Origin: Methanoculleus sp. SDB
GTDB lineage: Archaea; Halobacteriota; Methanomicrobia; Methanomicrobiales; Methanomicrobiaceae
Direction of reading: 5' to 3'
Assembly: GCA_001412355.1 (NCBI GenBank)
Contig: LKUD01000038.1
Coordinates: 1 to 42,232 of the forward strand
DNA: 42,232 nt
Shown: positions 7,213-15,021 of the stretch, in pieces
How positions within the stretch are numbered: the first letter of the stretch is position 1
How the letters are laid out: every line of letters begins with the position of its first letter
Made by a program: the position numbers and the translations under genes
Notes under the pieces: model-generated
What the model was told of the DNA's origin: nothing
Databases searched by the model: none
What the model saw: the letters and a program-made list of their open reading frames with translations, nothing else

Positions 7213-8280
7213 ATGGCAGAACATATTCTTCTTGTTGAACCTGATTATTATACACAATATCCACCGATTGGTTTACTAAAATTATCAACTTATGAGAAAA
7301 ACCTGGGAAATACTACAGAACTGATTCGGGGCTGTGGAACTCCTATTAAAAGACCAGATAAAATTTTTATCACTAGTTTGTTTACCTGGAGCTGGAAACC
7401 TGTTTGGAGAGCAATCGGCTATTATAAAAAAAGATACCCTTCTGCACCGATTCATCTTGGCGGAATATACGCATCTTTAATGCCAAAGCACGCCAGATTA
7501 TCTGGTGCTGATCACATTTGTGAAGGCATTGTCCCTGAAGCTGAGTCATTGATGCCGGATTATAGTTTAAGGCCGGAATGGGATGGGAGTATAATTTTCT
7601 CCTCAAGAGGGTGCAACAGAAAATGTGGATTTTGTGCGGTCCCTCGAATAGAAGGTACAATAAATGCATTAAAAACTTCGATAAAAGATTTTGTTTGGCC
7701 AAAACACAGCAGAATTATCTTTTTTGATAATAATTTTCTCTGGAATAAGAATAAATTCTATATTTTTAAAGAACTGCAAGAATTAGATAGATCTGTCGAT
7801 TTCAATCAAGGATTGGATGCCAGACTTATAGATGAAGAAATTGCAGAATGCTTGGGAAAATTGAAATATGAAAGTTCTAATTCAATAAGACTGGCTTATG
7901 ACACGATAAAAGAAAAAAAAGCAGTTGAAAATGCCATTCAACTTTTATCCGAGAATAATATCAGAAAAAGAAGAGTCTTTGTTTACGCACTTTTCAATTA
8001 CGAGGACACCCCCGAGTCTTTCCTAGAGAGGGTTATTGATATTCTCAAATGGGGTGCTGTCTGCTACCCAATGCGGTTTGAGCCTTTGAAGGCTCTAGAA
8101 AAAAATACATATATTTCAGAAAATTGGACCAAAGAGAGGGTTGAGGCGGTACAGTCTGCCCGGAGAGTAATCGGTTTTGGAGGGTCTTTTCCACCTTACA
8201 AAGGACTTGTTGAAAAGTTCCAGAATGCAAGAAATTTTGATGAAGCTTTTGAATTACGTGAGGAAAAGCGAGGTCGTTAA
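7213..8280 (+). CDS. Small radical SAM enzyme of a defence-like operon
   Basis: A 355-residue radical SAM protein. The N-terminal third (about 1-115) resembles the Rossmann part of B12-dependent radical SAM enzymes (ILLVEPDYYTQYPPIGLLKL, HLGGIYASLMP) but lacks the DxHxxG cobalamin ligand. The iron-sulfur site is SRGCNRKCGFC (Cys134, Cys138, Cys141, the CxxxCxxC pattern), followed by a TIM-barrel-like region (IIFFDNNFLWN, FNQGLDARLID, IRLAYDT). It should bind a 4Fe-4S cluster and cleave SAM; the substrate is unknown. Its stop codon touches the start of the DGQQR gene, so the two are translated together. From memory, phages carry small radical SAM proteins of similar opening; nucleic acid modification is an attractive but unproven role. 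Confidence 0.85.
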   Translation: MAEHILLVEPDYYTQYPPIGLLKLSTYEKNLGNTTELIRGCGTPIKRPDKIFITSLFTWSWKPVWRAIGYYKKRYPSAPIHLGGIYASLMPKHARLSGADHICEGIVPEAESLMPDYSLRPEWDGSIIFSSRGCNRKCGFCAVPRIEGTINALKTSIKDFVWPKHSRIIFFDNNFLWNKNKFYIFKELQELDRSVDFNQGLDARLIDEEIAECLGKLKYESSNSIRLAYDTIKEKKAVENAIQLLSENNIRKRRVFVYALFNYEDTPESFLERVIDILKWGAVCYPMRFEPLKALEKNTYISENWTKERVEAVQSARRVIGFGGSFPPYKGLVEKFQNARNFDEAFELREEKRGR

Positions 8281-9711
8281 ATGAGATGTGCTTGTTGTGG
8301 GAAGAAAATTACGGGAGATTCCCATGGTCCGTTTGAAAATAATGAATATTATTGTGATAGATGCTGGAATGACCCATGCCTGTTCTTTCCTGAAAAAGTA
8401 GAAGACGTCTTAATAGAAAATGTCGAAAAGGATGGAAGATTTTTTAATGATACTATTTTGGAACTTATTGACCAATTTAGAGAACATTCAATAAATCCTA
8501 ATAAAAATATTAAGAATATCTGGACGGATGTCATCGGTAAGAATTGTATCGATATTCCTGTCGTAAAAATTTATCAAAAAGGGAATGATATCTTTCTTGG
8601 AAAATTAAAAGCCTATGAGCTTTTATTGCTGTCATATGTTGAACAATGGGTCGAAGATGATGCTTCTATTCCTGGTTATCAAAGGTTATTATCAAAATCA
8701 CGCAGTCGAGAAATTAAAGAATACCTTAAAAATTGTTCAATTCCTCTGATACCGTCATTACTTGGGAGCTTTCAGGAAGGTGAATATTCTGAAATTAATC
8801 CTGACATTGGCACATTAAGACTTCCAATACTACCTGGTACAATTTCATTACTAGATGGTCAACAAAGAACTGGAGGTTTTGCGGCCCTTTTTAATGAATT
8901 TAAAGACTTAATACAAAAGGGAAAATTCAAGGAAAACAAAAAATTAGAGAATTTTTATCGTAAATTGCTGACATTTGAAGTCCCAATTGTATTGATCAAC
9001 ACAAAGAAAATTGTTGATAACCTCATGAAAGATAACCCCAATCTTTCAAATTTGATGCCAATTGATATTGATACAGCGTTCTTCATCATAATAAATAAGA
9101 CTCAAAAAGGTGTAAATGCCTCATTGAAAGATGAGCTTGCATATCGAACAATTATTGCCGGGATTGAGGGGATTCCTGTTATTGAAAAAGAACGATGGAG
9201 AACAGAAGTCGTTCCGGTTGCGAATAAATTGTGCGAAGAAGGAGCCCCACTTGAGGGACTAATAAATCAAAGTGGTATTCCTGGACTTAAAAAGCCTGTT
9301 CAACTTAACGGATTTGTAACATCGTTGAAAAATTTATATATAAATAATGAAAATTTCAAACTTTTAGATGATTATGAAAAAACATTATTTGTCTCCAATT
9401 ATTGGCAAACAATACGCGATATTTTCCCATTTGCTTTTGAAAAAGATACTTACAATGAATATATTATTACAAAGTCGATAGGTGTGTATTCTTTCAATTA
9501 TCTCACAACCGATGTCTTTGATTATTGTATACAAAAGAAAATTGATCCGTTAAATAAGAATAATTTATTGAATATTATTGATCTCCTTAGAAATATGGAT
9601 TGGAATATCGAAACATCACCAATGGCGTTTTTCGCAGGAAAAAAGGGAGCAAAACATGCATATAAGTTATTGTTAGAACAAATTTTTCTGAATAAGGATC
9701 CTTCAAAATAA
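8281..9711 (+). CDS. Zinc-ribbon protein with DGQQR (DGQHR/DUF262-like) domain
   Basis: A 476-residue protein. The N-terminus carries a likely zinc ribbon, Cys3-x2-Cys6 and Cys25-x2-Cys28. The core contains LPGTISLLDGQQRTGGFAAL (DGQQR at 192-196) and later DTAFFIIINKTQKGVNASL, the two hallmark blocks of ParB/Srx-like proteins that include DGQHR/DndB proteins and DUF262 (GmrS) restriction subunits. In those families the motif belongs to a nucleotide-binding or hydrolysing site and the proteins regulate or power DNA modification or restriction. ATG 8281 directly follows the radical SAM stop (TAA-ATG), strong evidence of a shared job. The C-terminal 150 residues match nothing I know. Nuclease motif not seen. 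Confidence 0.75.
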   Translation: MRCACCGKKITGDSHGPFENNEYYCDRCWNDPCLFFPEKVEDVLIENVEKDGRFFNDTILELIDQFREHSINPNKNIKNIWTDVIGKNCIDIPVVKIYQKGNDIFLGKLKAYELLLLSYVEQWVEDDASIPGYQRLLSKSRSREIKEYLKNCSIPLIPSLLGSFQEGEYSEINPDIGTLRLPILPGTISLLDGQQRTGGFAALFNEFKDLIQKGKFKENKKLENFYRKLLTFEVPIVLINTKKIVDNLMKDNPNLSNLMPIDIDTAFFIIINKTQKGVNASLKDELAYRTIIAGIEGIPVIEKERWRTEVVPVANKLCEEGAPLEGLINQSGIPGLKKPVQLNGFVTSLKNLYINNENFKLLDDYEKTLFVSNYWQTIRDIFPFAFEKDTYNEYIITKSIGVYSFNYLTTDVFDYCIQKKIDPLNKNNLLNIIDLLRNMDWNIETSPMAFFAGKKGAKHAYKLLLEQIFLNKDPSK

Positions 9712-9784
9712 GCATCTAATGCCTATTGTTTGAAATGGAAAGACTTTATAGTTGAGGCTTTTTATTAATCTTAGGGGGAAAAAT

Positions 9785-12100
9785 TTGAGAGCTATAGACT
9801 TGCAAAGTATAAATATTGAAGGATTGGAAAAAGGTGAAGAATTAAGTAAAACAGCACGGAAGAGATCCGATAAATATCCCGATAAAAAAATTGTGCCAAA
9901 GGCAGAATTAGATGACTGGTTTGATCAAGGATGGATAAAATATGGTACGAGTACAAAAAATCGTACAAAAATAAAAAAAGAGAAAGATATTGGCTCTGCT
10001 TTTGAAGATCAAGTTTGGTCTATTTTTTATAGAATGGGTTTTCCCGAAATGAATAAAAGTTCAAATTTTTCCATACCAAGATATGACACTGGGGTAAAGA
10101 AACAAATAGATATATTCGCTCGTGAAGAGCAATGCATATGCTTAGTTGAATGTAAAGCTGCTGAAAAGCCTCATACTAAAGTCTCATTAGGAAAAGATAT
10201 TCATGAAATAGAAGCCATTAGCCATTATATAGAACAAACAATATTTGCACATTTTAAGAATAAAGGTAATAAACAAAGATTTAAAATAATCTGGATTTTG
10301 GCACTTAAAAATATTGATCTTAATCAATATGATCAAGAAAGGGCAAAAGGGGCCGGAATTACTGTTATTGACGATTCAATGGTTGAATACTATACTCTTT
10401 TATCAAAACATTTCGGTAATTCCTCAAAATATCAATTCTTGGCTGATATGCTCCCTCACAGAGAAATACCTAACTTGATTGAGCCGGTGCCAGCAATCAA
10501 AGGAAAAATGGGTAAAACAGAATTTTACTCATTTGTTATCGAACCAGAAATATTATTGAAAATTGGATATTTATCACATCGCGGAAAAACAAACGACGAT
10601 TCTATAAATACATACCAAAGGATGGCAAATAAAACACGACTGAAAAAGATTGCCGAATACATTCAAGAAAAAAATGGAATTTTTCCCACCAGTATTGTAA
10701 TAAATCTTGAGAATGAAAGAGGGATAATATTTGAGCCTGCAAAAAGGATGGCTGGTAAAAATGCAGTATTAGGACTTCTGCACTTACCTAATCGATATCG
10801 TTCAGCCTGGATTATTGACGGACAACATAGACTATATGCGTATTCCGATTTGGACGAAGCAAAGACAGCTACACTACCAGTCATTGCATTTATTAATTTA
10901 AAACCAGATCTCCAATCAAAACTTTTTGTTGATATAAATGGAGAACAGGTTAAAGTAAGTAAGAATCTTTTAACAGACTTATATGCTAATTTACATTGGA
11001 ATTCTGATAAACCAAATGAGCAGTTATTAGCCTTGAATTCCGTTCTTATAAAAAAATTAGATACAGATCCTAAGTCTCCCTTGAGAGATAGAATCAAAGA
11101 TGTAAGTGGTCGAAATTCCCGGGATAAAAATATTACACCAACCACAATAGACGATGAATTAAAAAAATCAAAATTGATTGGATATACTCTCAACAAGAAA
11201 GAAAAATACATTAGTCAGGGTCCTCTTTTTAAAGGAGATTTAGAGTCTTCATGCCTACATGCAAAGGATGTAATTTGTGATTATTATTCATTATTTTTAG
11301 AGAATGAGCAAGTAAATAAACAATGGGAACTTGGAAATTCTGAAGGTGGATATTTACGGACTAATCAAGGCATAAAATCTACCTTAAAACTATTGGGCTT
11401 GATATTATACCATCTCGAACATGTTGACGGAATTGAAGTTAGGCATCTTAACAGTCAAAAATTAAAACCACACATTGGAAAATATATCAAACCAGTAGTT
11501 GATTATCTTGCAGATGCTCCCCCACATATTCTTCTTGATTATAGAAGATCTACTGGAGAAAGTGGCGTAAAAAATAGCACTTTTGCTTTAGTTACTGAAA
11601 TAAATAAAGTCTATCCAAAATTTAAGCCTCAGGGATTTGCGGAATATATTGAACGTACTGATACTTCCAATAATGCTCAAGCTTACGATATATCATCAAC
11701 GTTAGAAATTGAAACGCTCCAAAATGTAATATTAACACTAAAAAAGGAATTTGGAGAAAATATTGAACAGTGGTGGGTAAATGGCGTAAAACGTAAAATT
11801 CGACAAGATGCGGAAGGCCGCGCTCATGCTGATGGAGATTATAGTCAGGCATATGAAAAATATATTTATCTCATTGATTTGAAAGAAATCATTTCAGATA
11901 ATTGGAATTTATTTGGGGACACCTATACTATTAATGCCAAAGCAAATGATCCAAAAAAGAAAAAATTAGAATGGTTTAATAAAGTGAACGAGATTAGAAA
12001 TATCGTTGCACATCCGTCAAAAGGTGGCGTGAATGATGAGCAGTTAGCTTATTTACAAAAAATTTTAGCAGAACTTTCGGAGAAGTTATCAAATATTTAG
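9785..12100 (+). CDS. PD-(D/E)XK nuclease - DGQHR - HEPN fusion protein
   Basis: A 771-residue multidomain protein from TTG 9785, chosen because AGGGGG (9773-9778) stands 6 nt upstream; an in-frame TTG at 9752 would add 11 residues. Residues about 65-200 hold a PD-(D/E)XK nuclease core: GSAFEDQVW (Glu74), QIDIFA (Asp109), LVECKA (Glu122, Lys124). Residues about 240-600 form a DGQHR/DndB-like domain with SAWIIDGQHRLYAYSD (DGQHR 345-349) and FVDINGEQVKVSKNL. The C-terminal 100 residues are helical and end with NEIRNIVAHPS (Arg738, His743), the Rx4H signature of HEPN RNases, most like the Swt1-type. So one chain may contain a DNA nuclease, a sensor or regulator and an RNase. It is the third gene of the radical SAM operon. 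Domain calls are from visible motifs, not a search. Confidence 0.8.
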   Translation: MRAIDLQSINIEGLEKGEELSKTARKRSDKYPDKKIVPKAELDDWFDQGWIKYGTSTKNRTKIKKEKDIGSAFEDQVWSIFYRMGFPEMNKSSNFSIPRYDTGVKKQIDIFAREEQCICLVECKAAEKPHTKVSLGKDIHEIEAISHYIEQTIFAHFKNKGNKQRFKIIWILALKNIDLNQYDQERAKGAGITVIDDSMVEYYTLLSKHFGNSSKYQFLADMLPHREIPNLIEPVPAIKGKMGKTEFYSFVIEPEILLKIGYLSHRGKTNDDSINTYQRMANKTRLKKIAEYIQEKNGIFPTSIVINLENERGIIFEPAKRMAGKNAVLGLLHLPNRYRSAWIIDGQHRLYAYSDLDEAKTATLPVIAFINLKPDLQSKLFVDINGEQVKVSKNLLTDLYANLHWNSDKPNEQLLALNSVLIKKLDTDPKSPLRDRIKDVSGRNSRDKNITPTTIDDELKKSKLIGYTLNKKEKYISQGPLFKGDLESSCLHAKDVICDYYSLFLENEQVNKQWELGNSEGGYLRTNQGIKSTLKLLGLILYHLEHVDGIEVRHLNSQKLKPHIGKYIKPVVDYLADAPPHILLDYRRSTGESGVKNSTFALVTEINKVYPKFKPQGFAEYIERTDTSNNAQAYDISSTLEIETLQNVILTLKKEFGENIEQWWVNGVKRKIRQDAEGRAHADGDYSQAYEKYIYLIDLKEIISDNWNLFGDTYTINAKANDPKKKKLEWFNKVNEIRNIVAHPSKGGVNDEQLAYLQKILAELSEKLSNI

Positions 12101-12300
12101 CAATATTACTTTGAATTTTGGATAGAGAGAAAATATTTACATTCAAAACCAATAAATTCTCTCCAATTGTCTCAATTATGCTTTAATCGCTTAATATCAC
12201 TTTAATTTGGAGATGATTTATATTGATGGCCAGTCGATTAACTTGAAGTGACCGCAGATTTTTTATTGAACCGCAAGCAGAACGGGGGAAAATTTTTAAA

Positions 12301-12459
12301 ATGACTTCTTCGGGAGCCGAATGCCTGTGGGATATCAAAAACATCGGCTTTAACAATATTGACTATTTACATGAAGCAAACCTAGGAATGATCTGCCTTG
12401 TCTATGAGTCTTCAGGAGTGATTCAGGTTTTTGATTTTAACAGTCATCTACCTGATTGA
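12301..12459 (+). CDS. Possible 52-residue protein or gene scrap
   Basis: ATG 12301 opens a short frame ending TGA 12457-12459, preceded by GGGGGA about 12 nt upstream. The product (opening MTSSGAECLWDIKNIG, then HEANLGMICLVYESSG) has no recognised domain. Its composition is less AT-rich than the island, so it could be a fragment of a host gene or a small toxin/antitoxin-size protein. Weak call. Confidence 0.25.
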   Translation: MTSSGAECLWDIKNIGFNNIDYLHEANLGMICLVYESSGVIQVFDFNSHLPD

Positions 12460-12594
12460 CAGAACGAGATAGGGAAGAAGGATTTAATAAGGACTGAGAA
12501 GCACCACCGGTGCCTCCACTATTGAAGCTGTGATGCAGCCTTAAAATAAAATCGTGAATTTTATATTTAGAAGTTCTCACGACATCATAAGCAA

Positions 12595-12605
12595 CGTATA
12601 TAAAA
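12595..12605 (+). promoter_or_regulatory. TATA box of the GHKL ATPase gene
   Basis: CGTATATAAAA lies about 38 nt upstream of ATG 12638, giving a leader of about 10 nt. It also argues against the upstream in-frame start at 12554, which would lie before the promoter. Confidence 0.45.
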
Positions 12606-12637
12606 AAAATATATATTTTTGCAAACAAACATTCAAT

Positions 12638-14410
12638 ATGAAGTTTACTAATGAAGTTATCGGTGCAAAACTATTAGAATCAATAACTGGCGGATTATAT
12701 GACGGTAATTTAAATTGTATTCGAGAATATGTCCAGAATGCGATTGATCATGAGGCAAATAATATCTCTATACGTCTCGAAATGGGAGGACGGAATCTCA
12801 TCATCCGAGACGACGGCTCAGGGATGGATATAGTAAAAATCAAGCAAGCATTATCAATTGGAATCTCTGAAAAAGACGAGAGTATGGCAGGTTGGAGGGG
12901 GATCGGAATATGGAGTGGTGTTCCTGCGTGCCTTCAACTTGTAATTATCACTAAAGAGCGAAATAAAGCCAAATTCCGAATTGAAATAAATAATGAGAAA
13001 ATAAGAGAATATTATGAGAGTAATAAGCCTATTTTAGAAGTATTGTCAGTCTCAATAAGTGATCCCCTTAAAGTGCCTTTAGAAACAGAGGAAACATTAG
13101 CAGACACTCATTTTACTGAAATACGATTAGAATCGATTTTATCCACCCAATCAAGTTTCTTTCAAAAAGATAAAATTAAAAGCTACTTACAAAAGGTTGT
13201 TCCAGCGCCATTCGATGAGAAAAAATTCAAATTTGCAGAAGAAATCAATAAATTGCTAACTGACAACCTCGTTCAATATAAAGAAGCAAATATAACTTTC
13301 AATGGAGAGAAGATATTTAGAGCTCCTTTTGAGAGTGATTGTTATTTTGAGGAAATTCTTAAACCAGTCTTTAAAGATAAAAATTCCAAACCTATTGCAG
13401 TTGGATGGTTATTGCCATCCAATCAGAGAAAAGACGCAAAATATCCAAAAACAGGAATATTATTTAAAAAGAAAGGATTTACTATTGGTGATGAAAACTT
13501 CTTAAGACAATTTTTTACTGACACGTATCATCAATGGTATTACGGAGAGATTCATATTGTTTCCAAAGATATTAGAGAGAATGCTGCCCGAAATAACTTT
13601 GAATACAATCACGGGAAAATACAAGAATTTATCGATGAAATAAAAAATCAGGCTTCCTCTTGGGAAAATGTTAACAGATATCGTGTGGACAGAGGAAAAT
13701 CCGATAAAATAAAGAACATTCAATCTTTGATAGAATCTGGCGATATTTCAAAAGCAAAAAAGGAAGTGAAAAAATTAGAGGGTGGATTACAAAAAAAACC
13801 GAGAAGTTATCCAAAACCTAACTATCTACTGCCTCTAAAAGGACATATTGATGATATCCATAATAAAAATATGGCAGATCTTTCTGAAATAAAAATTAAA
13901 ATTGACTATATTAAAAAAGAAGAAGAATCTGACTCTCTTAAGCATATGAGAGAGCTGTATCAAAAAATGGTTGAGACATATCCAGAACCAATGAAAAAAG
14001 ACATTAAACGTGTGAAAAAAGGCCATGAAGACGATATAATCATTTCTGCAACTGATCCCATTCAAGATCTTATTATGAAGAAGACAGGGCTCAACGAAAG
14101 GCAATTCCGTGAACTATCACGGAAGGCTTTTGGTTGGAATAAAGTGCTCCCCCTTGGAGAACCGTTGATCATAATCGATAGCTCAAATAGTGAAGTAAAT
14201 AGAAGATTTGGAGTCCTGTTATATACAATTCATGATTTATTTGAGAATAAATTTAAACACGAGCGCGGTCTTGAAACATTCAAATGGTACCATGATGCCA
14301 CTGAAGAAGGGAAGACAATTATGAGAATGCAGCTAAATGCAATTCTCCATTTCTGCTATCGGATGATCGATGAGGCTGACATAAGGAAAAGTGGGGACCC
14401 TAAATCCTGA
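12638..14410 (+). CDS. GHKL (Hsp90-like) ATPase of the island
   Basis: A 590-residue protein starting at ATG 12638. The N-terminal 200 residues are a GHKL/Bergerat ATP site as in Hsp90, MutL and type II topoisomerases: N-box REYVQNAID (Asn34), G1 box IIRDDGSGMD (Asp59, Gly62), and GWRGIGIWSG (85-94). About 200-370 resembles the transducer part of such proteins; 380-460 is charged and probably coiled; the C-terminal 120 residues (ERQFRELSRKAFGWNK, then HDLFENKFKHERGLETF) match no domain I know. It has its own promoter, is AT-rich like its neighbours and is the last gene before the core operon, which converges on it. Proteins of this build occur in several anti-phage systems; a link to the DGQHR operon is by proximity only. 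Confidence 0.75.
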   Translation: MKFTNEVIGAKLLESITGGLYDGNLNCIREYVQNAIDHEANNISIRLEMGGRNLIIRDDGSGMDIVKIKQALSIGISEKDESMAGWRGIGIWSGVPACLQLVIITKERNKAKFRIEINNEKIREYYESNKPILEVLSVSISDPLKVPLETEETLADTHFTEIRLESILSTQSSFFQKDKIKSYLQKVVPAPFDEKKFKFAEEINKLLTDNLVQYKEANITFNGEKIFRAPFESDCYFEEILKPVFKDKNSKPIAVGWLLPSNQRKDAKYPKTGILFKKKGFTIGDENFLRQFFTDTYHQWYYGEIHIVSKDIRENAARNNFEYNHGKIQEFIDEIKNQASSWENVNRYRVDRGKSDKIKNIQSLIESGDISKAKKEVKKLEGGLQKKPRSYPKPNYLLPLKGHIDDIHNKNMADLSEIKIKIDYIKKEEESDSLKHMRELYQKMVETYPEPMKKDIKRVKKGHEDDIIISATDPIQDLIMKKTGLNERQFRELSRKAFGWNKVLPLGEPLIIIDSSNSEVNRRFGVLLYTIHDLFENKFKHERGLETFKWYHDATEEGKTIMRMQLNAILHFCYRMIDEADIRKSGDPKS

Positions 14411-14649
14411 TTATAAAGGATTCCATATTTTAATTTTTATGGACACAATCTTTAGAAAGTATTAGTGTATTGGTATTAAGACCAAGAAAAGTCAAGCAGG
14501 CTATCTGTTGGGATTGTTTATATTTATTCGGGAGTTGCATTGGAGTCTTATATCCCAGTTTCTGAATCTGACGTTCACAACTAAACCAGTAATATAAAAT
14601 CAGATTCGCGATGAGAGATTCTAGCTAATATATTTAGGATGAAACTCCG

Positions 14650-14679
14650 GAAAAAACCCTTACAAAAAAACAAAAAAAT
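14650..14679 (-). terminator. Poly-T terminator of the ribosomal operon
   Basis: Just past the stop of the stalk protein gene the minus strand reads TTTTTTTGTTTTTTTG, then TTTTTT a few bases later. Such T runs end transcription in archaea. Confidence 0.6.
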
Positions 14680-14988
14680 TTAGCCGAAGAGGGCCCCGAG
14701 GCCGGCCATGCCGCCTTCCTCGTCTTCCTTCTCTTCTTCCTCTTCCTCTTCCTCAACAGCGGCCTCGGCGGGTGCTGCTGCGGCGGGGGCGGCTGCGACC
14801 GCGACGGGGGCCGCGGCGGCCTTGCTGATGGCTTCCTCGATGTTGACACCGTCGAGTGCGGCCACGAGGGCCTTCACGCGGGCTTCTTCGACGTCGATAC
14901 CGGCTGCTGCGAGGACTGCCTTGACGGACTCCTCGGATACTTCCTTGCCTGCGTTGTGCAGGAGAAGGGCTGCATAGATGTACTCCAT
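14680..14988 (-). CDS. rpl12: Ribosomal stalk protein P1 (L12)
   Basis: A 102-residue acidic stalk protein that forms dimers on L10 and recruits translation factors to the large subunit. It opens [20 protein letters not shown], has the Ala-rich hinge, and ends in a Glu run and [11 protein letters not shown], all typical of archaeal P1. ATG 14988 is chosen over the GTG three codons upstream because AAGGTGA sits 5 nt before it. Last gene of the operon, 33 nt after L10. Confidence 0.97.
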   Translation of the reverse strand: MEYIYAALLLHNAGKEVSEESVKAVLAAAGIDVEEARVKALVAALDGVNIEEAISKAAAAPVAVAAAPAAAAPAEAAVEEEEEEEEKEDEEGGMAGLGALFG

Positions 14989-15021
14989 TTTATTCACCTT
15001 TGTTTGTATGATGGTTTCGAA

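Larger units (their letters stand above)
12101..12637. other. Gap inside the island between operon and GHKL gene
   Basis: Mostly AT-rich and non-coding. It includes GAGAGAA/TTCTCTC arms (12125-12131 and 12157-12163), a small perfect hairpin GCACC-ACC-GGTGC (12501-12513), a 52-codon ORF at 12301-12459 with more balanced composition, and the TATA box of the next gene. The minus-strand ORF here is a shadow. Confidence 0.5.

Noticed and set aside
7213-12100. A standard Dnd phosphorothioation or Dpd 7-deazaguanine system
   Set aside because: Only the DGQHR-type component fits. No cysteine desulfurase, DndC/D/E, transglycosylase-like DpdA or preQ0 synthesis gene is visible here.
12554-12637. Upstream ATG for the GHKL ATPase
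   Set aside because: The extra 28 residues precede the likely TATA box and are unlike the family start; ATG 12638 fits promoter and fold.
14411-14649. Possible gene or attachment site between the island and the ribosomal operon
   Set aside because: Only AT-rich sequence with no open frame or clear repeat of the left border was found by eye.
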